Below, piece after piece: positions 15,499 through 23,853 of a stretch of DNA of 40,722 bases (positions are counted from its first letter, which is position 1; every line of letters begins with the position of its first letter). Location: NCBI RefSeq assembly GCF_002150765.1, contig NZ_MUYM01000098.1, positions 856-41,577 of the forward strand, written 5' to 3'. Source of the DNA: Lentzea kentuckyensis. Lineage in GTDB: Bacteria; Actinomycetota; Actinomycetes; Mycobacteriales; Pseudonocardiaceae. The notes beneath the pieces were generated by a model. It saw only the letters and a program-made list of their open reading frames with translations. It was not told the origin of the DNA and searched no databases. The position numbers and the translations under genes were made by a program.

Positions 15499-16520
15499 AC
15501 TTCCTGGTGATCGTGTTGTTGCTGGCGGGCAACGCCTTCTTCGTCGGTGCCGAGTTCGCGGTCATCACCGCGCGCCGCGACCGGTTGGAAGCGTTGGCGG
15601 ACAAGGGCTCCGCGCGGGCCCGTACCGCGATCAAGGCGTCGCAGCAGCTGCCGTTGCTGATCGCGGGCGCGCAGCTGGGCATCACTTTGTGCTCGTTGGG
15701 CCTGGGTGCGATCGCCGAGCCCGCGTTGGCTTCGGTGTTGGAGGGGCCCCTCGGCGCCGTTGGCCTGCCTCTGGCCGTGGTGCACGGTGTGGCGTTCGCG
15801 GTGGCCCTGGTCATCGTCGTCGCGCTGCACACGATCCTCGGCGAGATGGTGCCGAAGAACCTCGCCATCGCCGGCCCCGAACGGGCCGCCGTGTGGCTGG
15901 TGCCGGTGCACTACGCGTTCTCGCGGATGATCGCCCCGGCCCTGTCCCTGTTCACCACGGTCGGCCGGTGGGTGTTGCGCCGCTTCGGCGTGGAGCCCGT
16001 CGACGAGCTGGAGTCGGCCTACACACCGGACGAACTGGCCCTGCTGATCGGCCAGTCGCGCTCCGAGGGCCTGCTGGAGGACTCCGAACACCGCCGCCTG
16101 GCACAGACGCTGTCGTCCGCCGAACGCACGGTGGCGGACGTCCTGGTGCCACTGGACCGCCTGACGACCGTCTCCGCCTCGCCGACCGTGGGCGAGATCG
16201 AGGCCGCCGTCGCCACGACCGGCTTCTCGCGCTTCCCGGTGCTGTCGGACGCGGGCCTGATCGGGTACCTGCACGTCAAGGACGTGCTGGACCTGGAGGG
16301 CGCGGAAACCCTGATCCCGCGCACTCGGGTCCGCGGCCTGCCGGAGGTGCCGGCGGACGCCCGCCTGGACGAGGCCCTGGCCGCGCTGCGTCGAGCGCAG
16401 TCACACCTCGCGCGCGCGGTGTCCGGTGACGGCGCCGTGCTCGGTGTCGTGGCGTTGGAGGACTTGCTGGAGGAGTACGTCGGCACCGTGCGCGACGGCA
16501 CGCACGTGCGCTGGGTCTAG
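15495..16520 (+). CDS. CNNM/CBS membrane protein, second of pair
   Basis: Protein of 341 residues, paralogous to the upstream gene. The CNNM domain runs from FLVIVLLLAGNAFFVGAEF to GEMVPKNLAIAGPERAAV, and the CBS pair includes RTVADVLVPLDRLTTV and VLGVVALEDLLEEYVGTVRD. The protein ends right after the CBS pair, so the C-terminal CorC_HlyC domain of its partner is missing, which is typical for the second member of such pairs. Start GTG 15495 lies inside the upstream stop (GTGA), giving translational coupling. Probable role in divalent-cation homeostasis. Confidence 0.92.
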   Translation: MNFLVIVLLLAGNAFFVGAEFAVITARRDRLEALADKGSARARTAIKASQQLPLLIAGAQLGITLCSLGLGAIAEPALASVLEGPLGAVGLPLAVVHGVAFAVALVIVVALHTILGEMVPKNLAIAGPERAAVWLVPVHYAFSRMIAPALSLFTTVGRWVLRRFGVEPVDELESAYTPDELALLIGQSRSEGLLEDSEHRRLAQTLSSAERTVADVLVPLDRLTTVSASPTVGEIEAAVATTGFSRFPVLSDAGLIGYLHVKDVLDLEGAETLIPRTRVRGLPEVPADARLDEALAALRRAQSHLARAVSGDGAVLGVVALEDLLEEYVGTVRDGTHVRWV

Positions 16521-16649
16521 GTCTGACGCCGGTGAGCCTGTGGACAACTTCCGCGGGCTCATCGGCGTTCCGAGTATTCTGACCAGCGGATATGGCGTTC
16601 ACAGCGGCATCGGCCACACGATTCACCCGATCGAGGTGTCCTGAAACGC

Positions 16650-16671
16650 CGTTACGTTTCCTCGCGTAACG
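16650..16671. promoter_or_regulatory. Inverted repeat upstream of the reductase gene
   Basis: CGTTACG-N8-CGTAACG has perfect 7-bp arms in the ~250-base gap between the CNNM pair and the first DHFR-fold gene. It may be a regulator binding site. Nothing else recognisable lies in this gap apart from possible promoter sequence. Confidence 0.4.
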
Positions 16672-16775
16672 AGGCAGCGCGCGGACCAGCGAACAGGAGA
16701 GCCGAACGCATGTCGAAACCCGCCGGCCGTGTTCGACGTGGTGGTGAGTGAGCCACACGGAAGGCGGGGGCGGCG

Positions 16776-17348
16776 ATGAGCAGGATCTACACGGGGGCCA
16801 GCACTTCGATCGACGGGTACGTCTCAGGCCCGGACTTCTCCGGGTTCGAGCACCTGTTCAAGTGGTTCAGCTCCGGCGACGTCGAGGTGGCGGGGATGAA
16901 AACGTCCCAGGCCAGCGCCGACTACTACGGCGCCCTGCTGGCGAACACCGGCGCCGGAGTCGTGGGGCGCACCCTCTACGACCACACCGGCGGGTGGGGT
17001 GGGACGTCGCCGGTCGGTTCGCACACGGTCGTGTTGACGCACCGGCCGCTGGAGGACAACGAGCACTTCACCTTCTGCACCGAAGGCATCGAGCGGGCAG
17101 TCGAGATCGCGCGCTCGCACGCGGGCGACCGGGACGTCGTGGTCAACAGCGGGCAGATGGCCCGGCAGGCGCTCGACGCCGGGCTGCTGGAGGAGATCTG
17201 CCTCGACCTCGTGCCCGTGCTGCTGGGCGGCGGCACGCCGTTCTTCGCGCCCGGCAAGGGATACGTGCTGGAGGGGCCGTTGTCGGTGGTGGCGGGCGTT
17301 GGGGTCACGCACCTTCGTTATCAGGTGCGGTACGAATCTCGATCATGA
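16776..17348 (+). CDS. Dihydrofolate reductase-fold (RibD C-terminal) family protein
   Basis: Reductase-like protein of 190 residues of the RibD C-terminal/DHFR fold. Characteristic parts are YTGASTSIDGYVSGP, the nucleotide-binding GAGVVGRTLYD, VVLTHRPLEDNEHFTF, and LVPVLLGGGTPFF near the end. Members are NADPH-dependent, but substrates of these stand-alone forms are mostly unknown. A paralogue with long identical stretches lies at 18122-18718, and the DNA just upstream of both is also similar, so a tandem duplication occurred. Start ATG 16776 follows a purine-rich GGCGGGGGCGGCG. Confidence 0.9.
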   Translation: MSRIYTGASTSIDGYVSGPDFSGFEHLFKWFSSGDVEVAGMKTSQASADYYGALLANTGAGVVGRTLYDHTGGWGGTSPVGSHTVVLTHRPLEDNEHFTFCTEGIERAVEIARSHAGDRDVVVNSGQMARQALDAGLLEEICLDLVPVLLGGGTPFFAPGKGYVLEGPLSVVAGVGVTHLRYQVRYESRS

Positions 17349-17646
17349 CGCAGCCGGAGTCGGTCCGGTACGGGCCGTGCGGCATGCCGGGGCGGCGGCT
17401 CGCGAAGTGGCCCGCGTGGAAGGTCTTGCCGAGGGTCAGGTCGGTCAGATCGCCTTCCAGCAGGTAGACCTCCTCGTGGTAGTCGTGGCGGAGCACGCCG
17501 GCCGTTTCGAGGCCCGGTTCCCAGCGCGCGATCCGGGTCAGGGTCGACGTGTCCGGGTCGCGGCTGAGGACGCGCTCGGTGACGCCCGGATCGGCCGGGC
17601 GCCAGGCTCGTTCGGCGACCGGGAAGAATTCGTGTTCCTCGCGCAT
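17305..17646 (-). CDS. Cupin-domain protein
   Basis: Single-domain cupin of 113 residues, resembling ChrR-like cupins. Metal-ligand candidates are in GVLRHDYHEEVYLLEGDLTD (His, His, Glu) and HAGHFASRRPGMPHGPY (His). Start ATG 17646 has GGAGG five bases upstream; the GTG one codon earlier is less well placed. The 3' end overlaps the convergent reductase gene by 44 bases. It lies head to head with the DUF2848 remnant. Function unknown; metal-dependent small-molecule binding or dioxygenase activity is possible. Confidence 0.85.
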   Translation of the reverse strand: MREEHEFFPVAERAWRPADPGVTERVLSRDPDTSTLTRIARWEPGLETAGVLRHDYHEEVYLLEGDLTDLTLGKTFHAGHFASRRPGMPHGPYRTDSGCVMIEIRTAPDNEGA

Positions 17647-17663
17647 CACAACCTCCGGTTCGC

Positions 17664-18027
17664 TGGCACGGGCAGACTTCGTCCGTCTCCACGCAGCATG
17701 CGCGAACCTCCGGTGAGGCCGAGTGGGCGTTGGTCGTCACCGAAGACGACGTGCTGCTGACCGTCGCGTGCGACCACACGGACCGTGCGTTGGAGGTGCA
17801 CGGTGTCGCGTGGAGCAAGAATGCAGATCCAGACGTGCTCGCTGGAACTGACCGCGTGGGCGGACGGCGTGGAGATCCAGCGCGGCACGCTGTCCGGCAC
17901 CATCCCGATGCGCCACTGCGTGGACCAGTTCGCCTCGAAGTGGCGCGTTGAGCTGCGGGACCCCGCGACCGGCGACATCATCGACTGCGACCACCAGGTG
18001 ACCCGTCTGCCCGAACCCATCGGCTGA
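17664..18027 (+). pseudogene. DUF2848 family gene remnant
   Basis: Decayed remains of a DUF2848 protein (normally about 220 residues). The first block, from SVSTQHARTSGEAEWALV through VTEDDVLLTVACDHTDRALE to HGVAWSKNADPDVLA, is in one frame. The second, LELTAWADGVEIQRGTL joined directly to SGTIPMRHCVDQFASKWRVE and on to HQVTRLPEPIG and a stop, is in another. The N-terminal part is missing. A frameshifting deletion follows DVLA, and about 35 residues are missing between GTL and SGT relative to what I recall of the family. It is unlikely to make a working enzyme. Two paralogous reductase genes flank it. Confidence 0.75.
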
Positions 18028-18121
18028 CCACGCGGACCGGTATGCGACTTCCGGGGTCCGTCGAATTCCTTGTCGCGTGTTCGACCTATGGGTGACGGAC
18101 ACACACAGGGAGGCACACGAA

Positions 18122-18718
18122 ATGGGCAAGGTCTACACGGGCGCCAGCACCTCGATCGACGGCTACGTCTCCGGCCCGGACTTCTCCGGTTTCGACAAGC
18201 TGTTCGCCTGGTACGAGGCGGGCGACGTCGCGTTCACGGTGCCGACGGGCACCATGACCTTCCACCTGACACCGGCCAGCGCCGCCTACTTCGGCGGCCT
18301 GATCCAAACGACCGGCGCACTGGTAGTGGGACGCAAGCTCTATGACTTCACCAACGGCTGGAACGGTCAGCACCCGCTGGGCGCGCACACCGTCGTGCTC
18401 ACCCATCGGCCGTTGGAGGACAACGAGCACTTCACGTTCATCAACGGCAGCATCGAGGAAGCCGTTGCGGTGGCTCAGAAGCACGCGGGCGACAAGGGTG
18501 TCGGCCTGAACTCCGGCGAAATCGCCCGGCAGGCGCTCGACGCCGGGCTGGTGGACGAGATCTTCCTCGACCTGGTGCCGGTGATCCTCGGCGGAGGCAC
18601 GCCGTTCTTCGCGCCCGGCATGGGCTACGAGTTGGAGGGTCCGCTCTCGGTAATCGAGAGCGCATCGGTCACGCACCTGCGGTACAAGGTGAAGTATGAA
18701 GCTGCGGAGACTGACTGA
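18122..18718 (+). CDS. Dihydrofolate reductase-fold protein, second paralogue
   Basis: Protein of 198 residues, paralogous to the gene at 16776. It shares YTGASTSIDGYVSGPDFSGF, HTVVLTHRPLEDNEHFTF, IARQALDAGL and GGGTPFFAPG. The region around residues 35-55 differs most (VAFTVPTGTMTFHLTPASA), so substrate range may differ. Start ATG 18122 follows GGGAGG about nine bases upstream. The last 23 bases overlap the acetyltransferase gene, suggesting coupling. Confidence 0.9.
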   Translation: MGKVYTGASTSIDGYVSGPDFSGFDKLFAWYEAGDVAFTVPTGTMTFHLTPASAAYFGGLIQTTGALVVGRKLYDFTNGWNGQHPLGAHTVVLTHRPLEDNEHFTFINGSIEEAVAVAQKHAGDKGVGLNSGEIARQALDAGLVDEIFLDLVPVILGGGTPFFAPGMGYELEGPLSVIESASVTHLRYKVKYEAAETD

Positions 18719-19211
18719 CACGGACGCCGAGGAGTTGTACCGGGCCGTCACGGAGTCGTTCGATCATCTGCGGCCGTGGAGTCCTTGGCTGGTTAACGGC
18801 TACGACGTGGAAGCCGCTGCCGCGTACATCCGCAGAGCCGCGGAGGGCTGGGACGACGGAACGCTGTTCCCCCACGCCATCACCGTCGACGGCGCGATCG
18901 TCGGAATGGCGGTGGCGGACCGCGGCCAAGACGAAGATCTCGTGGAAATCGGGTACTGGGTTCACCACGCGCACGTCCGTCAGGGCATCGCCACCGCCGC
19001 CAGCGCGGAACTCGTCGAGTTCGCCTTCGCGCTGGACGGCGTGCGCAGGGTCCAGATCTGGCACGACGAGGCCAACGTCGCGAGCAGCGGTGTGCCGCGG
19101 CGCCTCGGGTTCACCGAGATCGACCGCCGCACACCGCCGCGCGAGAGCCCGATCGGGAGCCGGGTCGGGGTGGATGTCGTGTGGGAGCTGCGGCGAGGAG
19201 GCAACGGATGA
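18696..19211 (+). CDS. GNAT-family N-acetyltransferase (RimJ/RimL-like)
   Basis: Acetyltransferase of 171 residues. The start RRLTDTDAEELYRAVTESF and WSPWLVNGY match RimJ/RimL-type GNATs. The acetyl-CoA-binding region is IGYWVHHAHVRQGIATAAS, and the late motif ASSGVPRRLGFTEIDRR corresponds to the usual SxxVxxKLGF segment. The substrate, a protein N-terminus or small molecule, cannot be told. It overlaps the upstream reductase by 23 bases and the following small ORF by ATGA. Confidence 0.9.
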   Translation: MKLRRLTDTDAEELYRAVTESFDHLRPWSPWLVNGYDVEAAAAYIRRAAEGWDDGTLFPHAITVDGAIVGMAVADRGQDEDLVEIGYWVHHAHVRQGIATAASAELVEFAFALDGVRRVQIWHDEANVASSGVPRRLGFTEIDRRTPPRESPIGSRVGVDVVWELRRGGNG

Positions 19212-19312
19212 GTCGCTCTCTCTTGCGCGTCGGCTTCAACGAGGTGACGTTCCGGCGGCACGAGGTGCTCGGCGTGCTGGACCCGCGGTGGACTCGGCAC
19301 CGAGTAGGTTGA
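19208..19312 (+). CDS. Small ORF of 34 residues coupled to the GNAT gene
   Basis: A short reading frame (MSRSLLRVGFNEVTF through to DPRWTRHRVG) begins at an ATG that overlaps the acetyltransferase stop as ATGA. The overlap and codon pattern suggest translation, but I recognise no family. It could be a small protein or the trimmed end of a lost gene. It stops five bases before the next start. Confidence 0.4.
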   Translation: MSRSLLRVGFNEVTFRRHEVLGVLDPRWTRHRVG

Positions 19313-19317
19313 TCGCC

Positions 19318-19563
19318 ATGAGTGAGGACGACGAGGACGAGTTCGCCGAGGACGACGACTTCGAGGACGAGGAAGACGTCGACGACCTCTTCGCCGTCAC
19401 GCCCGAACCGCGCACGGTCTGTCACCTGTGCGGGGGTGCCAGTTACATCGCCGCGCCCACGCTCGCGATCATCGGGGGCGCGCCGCGGACGGTCGACAAC
19501 GGGCGCGAGTGCCCGCACTGCAACGGCGCGCGGACGTTCAACGGGCTCGTGCCGCCGCTTTAG
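19318..19563 (+). CDS. Small acidic protein with two CxxC motifs
   Basis: Protein of 81 residues. The first 25 residues are almost entirely Asp and Glu; the rest has CHLCGG and CPHCNG, two CxxCxG-like pairs resembling a DnaJ-type zinc-binding knuckle. It probably binds zinc. Function unknown. Start ATG 19318 has only a weak ribosome site. The 3' end overlaps the convergent DUF1801 gene by 26 bases. Confidence 0.75.
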   Translation: MSEDDEDEFAEDDDFEDEEDVDDLFAVTPEPRTVCHLCGGASYIAAPTLAIIGGAPRTVDNGRECPHCNGARTFNGLVPPL

Positions 19564-19996
19564 CGCGGCTCTCGGCGTGCCAGTCGAGGAACTCGGGCAC
19601 GGACAGGCGGGCCACCTCGTCGCCGATGATGTCCAGGGCCAGGTCGGAGGCCCGCTTGAAGCGCACGCAGGCCTTGCCCATGTCGAGCTTCTTGCCGGTG
19701 GCCGCCCACCTGGCGCGGAACGACTCCTCGAACTCCTCCATCACCGTGGTCAGGTAGACGGAGTAGTAGTTCTTCTGGGCGGAGAGGGCGACGTAGAGGA
19801 GCGGCTTCTTGTTGTAGGTCGGGCCGCTCACCTCCAGCGGCACCCCGTAGGTGATCAGGCCCCAGTCCATGGCCTCGGCGTAGCCGTCGGGGAGGTTGGC
19901 GAGGATGACGTCGCGCACAGCCTCGACCTCGGCACGTCGCTGATCAGGCAGTTCGGCGAGGTACTGGGCGACCGTGGAGGCATTGCTCTTCACCAT
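19538..19996 (-). CDS. DUF1801 (YdhG-like) family protein
   Basis: Protein of 152 residues with the DUF1801 pattern: VAQYLAELPDQRRAEVEAVR, ANLPDGYAEAMDWGLITYGV, and KKPLLYVALSAQKNYYSVYL, ending with GKACVRFKRASDLALDIIGD. The family is small, soluble and of unknown function, sometimes linked to iron or stress. Start ATG 19996 has no ribosome site; a TACCGT -10-like box on this strand ends seven bases before it, which fits a leaderless transcript. Confidence 0.88.
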   Translation of the reverse strand: MVKSNASTVAQYLAELPDQRRAEVEAVRDVILANLPDGYAEAMDWGLITYGVPLEVSGPTYNKKPLLYVALSAQKNYYSVYLTTVMEEFEESFRARWAATGKKLDMGKACVRFKRASDLALDIIGDEVARLSVPEFLDWHAESRAKAAARAR

Positions 19997-20001
19997 GCGC
20001 G

Positions 20002-20008
20002 TACGGTA
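20002..20008. promoter_or_regulatory. Overlapping bidirectional -10 element
   Basis: The 7-bp palindrome TACGGTA provides TACGGT for rightward and TACCGT for leftward transcription. The rightward gene starts at GTG 20016 and the leftward gene at ATG 19996, about seven bases from the box on each side. Neither has a ribosome site. Both genes therefore look leaderless and driven from one symmetric promoter. Confidence 0.6.
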
Positions 20009-20015
20009 ATCGCCC

Positions 20016-20888
20016 GTGGAGGTCCTGACCCGAGCCGAATGGCACCAATTGCGCGACGAGCACGTCGCTCGGATGCGCCGGTTCACCGGGCCGCACCAGG
20101 AGCGGAAGCTTCGCAAAGAGAAGCACCCCGTCATGGACTTCCTCTTCACGTACTACAGCCATCGGCCCGTGCGGCTCGAACGGTGGCATCCGGGTCCGGG
20201 CATCGTCCTGGAGGACGCGGCCGAGTATCTGGAGTTTCCGCACTACAAGGCCACTCCTGACGGCGTGACGCTCGACGTCGACAGCTTCCTGAAGCAGCGG
20301 GAGAAGACGCTCGAGTTCGTCCAGGCGCTGCTCACGGCCACACTGAGCAGGCCACCGCGGCTGGGGTGCTTCGGGCTCCACGAATGGGCGATGGTCTACC
20401 GGCAGCAGCCCGAGGAGGTCCGGCACAACGCGTGGCCGCTGCGGCTCGGCAGCGACGGGACGGACCAGGTCGTGGAGGCCGGCCGGATCCAGTGCGGGCA
20501 CTTCGACGCCTTCCGGTTCTTCACCCAGCCGGCGCGGCCGCGCAACGCCCTGCAGCCCACGCGTGAGGACCAGGTCGCGAACGAGCAGCCGGGGTGCTTG
20601 CACGCGAACATGGATCTGTTCAAATGGGCGTACAAGCTGGAGCCCGCGACGCCGTCGGACCTGGTCGCCGACTGCTTCGAGCTGGCCGCTGACGTGCGCG
20701 AGCTCGACATGCAGGCATCGCCCTACGACCTGGCGAAACTCGGTTACGAGCCGGTGCGGATCGAGTCTCCGGAGGGCCGTTCGGAGTACGCGCGCAGGCA
20801 GGCCGAGTTCGCCGAGCGGGCGCGGCCGTTGCGAGAACGGCTCGTTTTCGTATGCCAGTCGATACTTACAGTGACTTCACTTCGCTGA
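20016..20888 (+). CDS. Conserved actinobacterial protein (3-methyladenine glycosylase-like by annotation)
   Basis: Protein of 290 residues found across actinobacteria and often labelled 3-methyladenine DNA glycosylase, though I see no helix-hairpin-helix or clear glycosylase motif. Recognisable blocks are KEKHPVMDFLFTYYSHRPVR, LERWHPGPGIVLEDAAEYLE, LGCFGLHEWAMVYRQQP, QCGHFDAFRFF and QPGCLHANMDLFKWAYKLEP. The conserved His, Tyr, Cys and Asp residues hint at an enzyme. Start GTG 20016 is probably leaderless. It shares a promoter region with the divergent DUF1801 gene. Confidence 0.75.
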   Translation: MEVLTRAEWHQLRDEHVARMRRFTGPHQERKLRKEKHPVMDFLFTYYSHRPVRLERWHPGPGIVLEDAAEYLEFPHYKATPDGVTLDVDSFLKQREKTLEFVQALLTATLSRPPRLGCFGLHEWAMVYRQQPEEVRHNAWPLRLGSDGTDQVVEAGRIQCGHFDAFRFFTQPARPRNALQPTREDQVANEQPGCLHANMDLFKWAYKLEPATPSDLVADCFELAADVRELDMQASPYDLAKLGYEPVRIESPEGRSEYARRQAEFAERARPLRERLVFVCQSILTVTSLR

Positions 20889-20951
20889 CAGAGTTCACCT
20901 GTTAGCGTGACTGACGGTCGTCGGGGGCCGCAGAGTAGTTGTGAGGGATCG

Positions 20952-22658
20952 ATGTCTCGACACCGCGCCCTACGGGCGAAGGTGAAGCGTGGGATCGCCA
21001 AGTGGCCCGTGCTCATCGTCGTGTTCGTGGTGCTGATCGGCCTCGGCTGGCTCGTCTTGTCGTGGGCCGGTGGGGTGCTCGACAGGCGTTCCCAAGCTCT
21101 CGCCCAGAACTGCAGCGAGGGCGACTCAGTGCTGCGCGTCGCCGCGACACCGAGCGTGGCGGAATCCGTCGCGGAGGTCGCACGCGCGTACAGCAAGACA
21201 CGGCCCGTGGTGTACGACCACTGCATCGCGATCGAAGTGACCTCAGCGGACTCCTCAGCGGTGTTGGACGGCCTGACCACGAACTGGGACGAGAACAAGC
21301 TCGGCAAGCGTCCACACGCGTGGCTGCCTGACTCGACGTTGTGGGCGAACCGGCTGACGGCGTTGAACGCCAAACTCGTCGGTGCGGCACCCAAGTCCGT
21401 TGGTACCTCTCCGGTGCTGCTGGCGGCCCCCGAGGCTGCCGCGCCCGTGTTGAAGAACTTCCGCTGGACGGACATGCCCGAGGTGACCGACTGGAGCAAG
21501 TTCGGCCAGTCCTGGGGACGGTTCAGCGTCGCGATGCCCGACCCGGCCGCGAACACGGCGTCCGCGCTGGCGATCCAGTCGGCGCTGGCCGGTGGCAAGG
21601 GTCCCGTGACGCCGGAGACGCTCGGGTCGGACGCCGCGAAGGCGGCGCTGACGAAGCTCGCGGCCACGGTGCCGCCGGAGGTTCCGCCGACGACGCGCGA
21701 CGCGTTGAGGCGCTTGGGTGACAGCGCGACGGTCAACGCGGCGGGCTTCTCCGTCACGCCGGTGTCCGAAGTGGACCTGTTCAAGCACAACACGGGCAAG
21801 GAAGCACCCTCGAAGCCGCTCGTCGGCGTGCTGCCCGCCGGACCGGCCCCGGTCGCGGACTTCCCGTACGTGGCGCTGGGCGGCGCCGAGGTCGGCGAGA
21901 CCGAACAGCGTGCGGCACAGGCGTTCCGCGAGTTCATGACCGAACCCGCGCAGCAGGCCATCCTGGCGCGCGGCGGCCTGCGCGTCGAGTCCACTCAGGA
22001 CCGTCCGTCGCCGTCGCCCGGCATTTCCTGGGCCCCTGTCACGGAGAACCTGGTGGCCGCCGACGCGACGACCACGCAGCAGATCTCCTCGGCCTGGGCG
22101 TCCGCTGACCGCGGTGGACAGGTCGTCACGGTGCTCGCGGACGTCTCCACGTCGATGAAACCCCGGCTGGACAAGGTGAAGGCCGCACTGCGCGGCCAGA
22201 TCGACAGATCGGTGTCGGGGTCGTTCGGACTGTGGGAGTTCGCGCGCGACCTCGACGGCACGAAGCCCTACAAGCAGCTGGCCGGAACCGCGCCGGTGAC
22301 GGAGAAGCGCGACGCGTTGCGCAAGGCCGTCGACAACCTCAAGACCGCCGAGGGCTCACAGCTCTACAGCGCCCTCGCGGCCTGCTACGAGACGGCGCAC
22401 GACGGGTTCGTCGCGGGGCGGGTGAACCGGGTCGTGGTGATCACCGACGGGTCGTCGGACGGCGGGATCGACCTGGCGGCGCTGAAGTCCCAGCTGCACG
22501 GGACGGACCTGGCGATCAGTTTCATCGCGATCGGCGGGGACGTGGACAAGGCGGCGCTGACCGACATCGCGCAGACCACCGGTGGGTCGGTGTCGGTGGT
22601 GGAGAACGTGGACGGGCTCGAGGCGGCGCTGGGGCAGGCGCTGTCGACGAAGGCCTGA
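20952..22658 (+). CDS. Membrane-anchored substrate-binding and VWA domain protein
   Basis: Protein of 568 residues. A transmembrane helix at residues ~19-38 anchors it, with the bulk outside the cell. Residues ~60-350 resemble an extracellular solute-binding protein (VLRVAATPSVAESVAEVA, ending AQAFREFMTEPAQQAIL). The C-terminal ~180 residues are a von Willebrand factor A domain with the MIDAS motif DVSTS at 397-401 and VVVITDGSSDGG. The metal-binding fold suggests protein or ligand contact at the surface. Start ATG 20952 has AGGG five bases upstream. Partner and ligand unknown. Confidence 0.88.
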   Translation: MSRHRALRAKVKRGIAKWPVLIVVFVVLIGLGWLVLSWAGGVLDRRSQALAQNCSEGDSVLRVAATPSVAESVAEVARAYSKTRPVVYDHCIAIEVTSADSSAVLDGLTTNWDENKLGKRPHAWLPDSTLWANRLTALNAKLVGAAPKSVGTSPVLLAAPEAAAPVLKNFRWTDMPEVTDWSKFGQSWGRFSVAMPDPAANTASALAIQSALAGGKGPVTPETLGSDAAKAALTKLAATVPPEVPPTTRDALRRLGDSATVNAAGFSVTPVSEVDLFKHNTGKEAPSKPLVGVLPAGPAPVADFPYVALGGAEVGETEQRAAQAFREFMTEPAQQAILARGGLRVESTQDRPSPSPGISWAPVTENLVAADATTTQQISSAWASADRGGQVVTVLADVSTSMKPRLDKVKAALRGQIDRSVSGSFGLWEFARDLDGTKPYKQLAGTAPVTEKRDALRKAVDNLKTAEGSQLYSALAACYETAHDGFVAGRVNRVVVITDGSSDGGIDLAALKSQLHGTDLAISFIAIGGDVDKAALTDIAQTTGGSVSVVENVDGLEAALGQALSTKA

Positions 22659-22695
22659 CGGGAACCCCCGCCTGGACGCGATCGTTCGACCTGGC

Positions 22696-23853
22696 ATGGG
22701 GGAACCGAGGATCCTGGTCTCGTGCATGCCGTTCGCCGGCCACGTCGGCGCGCTCGCCGCGGTCTCGAACGAGCTGGTCAGGCGCGGTCACGACGTCGTG
22801 GTGCACACGGGGGCGAAGTACCGGGGCAAGTTCGAGGGCACCGAATGGTTGCCGTGGAAGCACGCGCCGGACTTCGACGACGCCGACCTCGCGCAGACGT
22901 TTCCGAGCATCGGCGACGGCAAGGGCATGCGGGCGAACTTCGCCAACGTCCGGGACGTGCTGGTCGGCACCGGGGCCGCGCAGGCACGTGACGTCATCGA
23001 CGCCGAGTTCGACCTGGTGGTGACCGATCATCTGGCGTTCGGGGCCGCGATGGCGGCTGAGCTCCGGCAGATGCCGTGGGTGACGGTCGCGGTGACGCCG
23101 CTGGTCGTCAGCCGCCCGATCGCACGGGTGGTGTCGCGGCTGATCGTGGACGGGATGTTCAACCGGATGCGCGCGGAAGCCGGGCTCGAGCCCAGGTCCG
23201 GCGCGCTGGAGGCCTTCTACTCACCGGAACTCGTGCTGGCGCAAGGGGTGCGGAACCTGGAGACCGTTCGGGTGCCGCGGCAGGTCGAGTTCGTCGGGCG
23301 GTTGATCAGTCCGGCCAAGCCGACCGTTCTGCCGTCGTGGTGGGGAGATCTCGACGGACGGACCGTCGTGCACGTGACCCAGGGGACGCTGGAGACCGGC
23401 GCGGACGACCTGCTGAAGCCCGCGATCGAGCAGTTCGCGAGCAGCGACGACGTCCTGATCGTCGCCACGACCGGAGGCGCGCCGACGGCAACCTTGGGAG
23501 TGTTGCCGGACAACGTGCGCGCGGCCGAGTTCATCCCGCACGACCTGCTGCTGCCGCGGGTGGACGTGATGATCACCAACGGCGGGTGGGGCGGGGTGCT
23601 GGCGGCGCTCGAAGCGGGTGTGCCGATGGTGGTCGTGCCCGGGGAGCTGGACAAGGCGCAGGTGGCGCGCCGCGTCGAACTGGCAGGTGCCGGCGTCGTC
23701 CGGAGGAAGCCGGCCAAGCTCAGGGAAGCCGTGGATCAGGTACTCGCCCGGCCGAGCCACCGGCAACGTGCCCAGGAGCTGGGACAGCAGATCACAACGG
23801 CCGGTGGCGCGGCCAGGGCGGCGGACCTCGTCGAAGGACTCAGGCGGCGTTGA
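22696..23853 (+). CDS. UDP-glycosyltransferase-like (MGT/GT1 family) protein
   Basis: Glycosyltransferase of 385 residues of the GT-B fold. The N-terminal acceptor domain begins RILVSCMPFAGHVGALAAVS; the C-terminal donor domain has FIPHDLLLPRVDVMITNGGW followed by GGVLAALEAGVPMVVVPGEL, the usual nucleotide-sugar signature with NGGWGG in place of HGGxGT. Such enzymes glycosylate small molecules such as macrolides or phenolics. No biosynthetic cluster surrounds it, so a detoxifying role is possible. Start ATG 22696 lacks a strong ribosome site. Its end overlaps the convergent aldo/keto reductase by 14 bases. Confidence 0.9.
   Translation: MGEPRILVSCMPFAGHVGALAAVSNELVRRGHDVVVHTGAKYRGKFEGTEWLPWKHAPDFDDADLAQTFPSIGDGKGMRANFANVRDVLVGTGAAQARDVIDAEFDLVVTDHLAFGAAMAAELRQMPWVTVAVTPLVVSRPIARVVSRLIVDGMFNRMRAEAGLEPRSGALEAFYSPELVLAQGVRNLETVRVPRQVEFVGRLISPAKPTVLPSWWGDLDGRTVVHVTQGTLETGADDLLKPAIEQFASSDDVLIVATTGGAPTATLGVLPDNVRAAEFIPHDLLLPRVDVMITNGGWGGVLAALEAGVPMVVVPGELDKAQVARRVELAGAGVVRRKPAKLREAVDQVLARPSHRQRAQELGQQITTAGGAARAADLVEGLRRR

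Noticed and set aside
16710..16751. A 13-residue ORF with AGGAG upstream
   Set aside because: The same upstream segment resembles the leader of the paralogous gene at 18077, so it is more likely duplicated non-coding leader.
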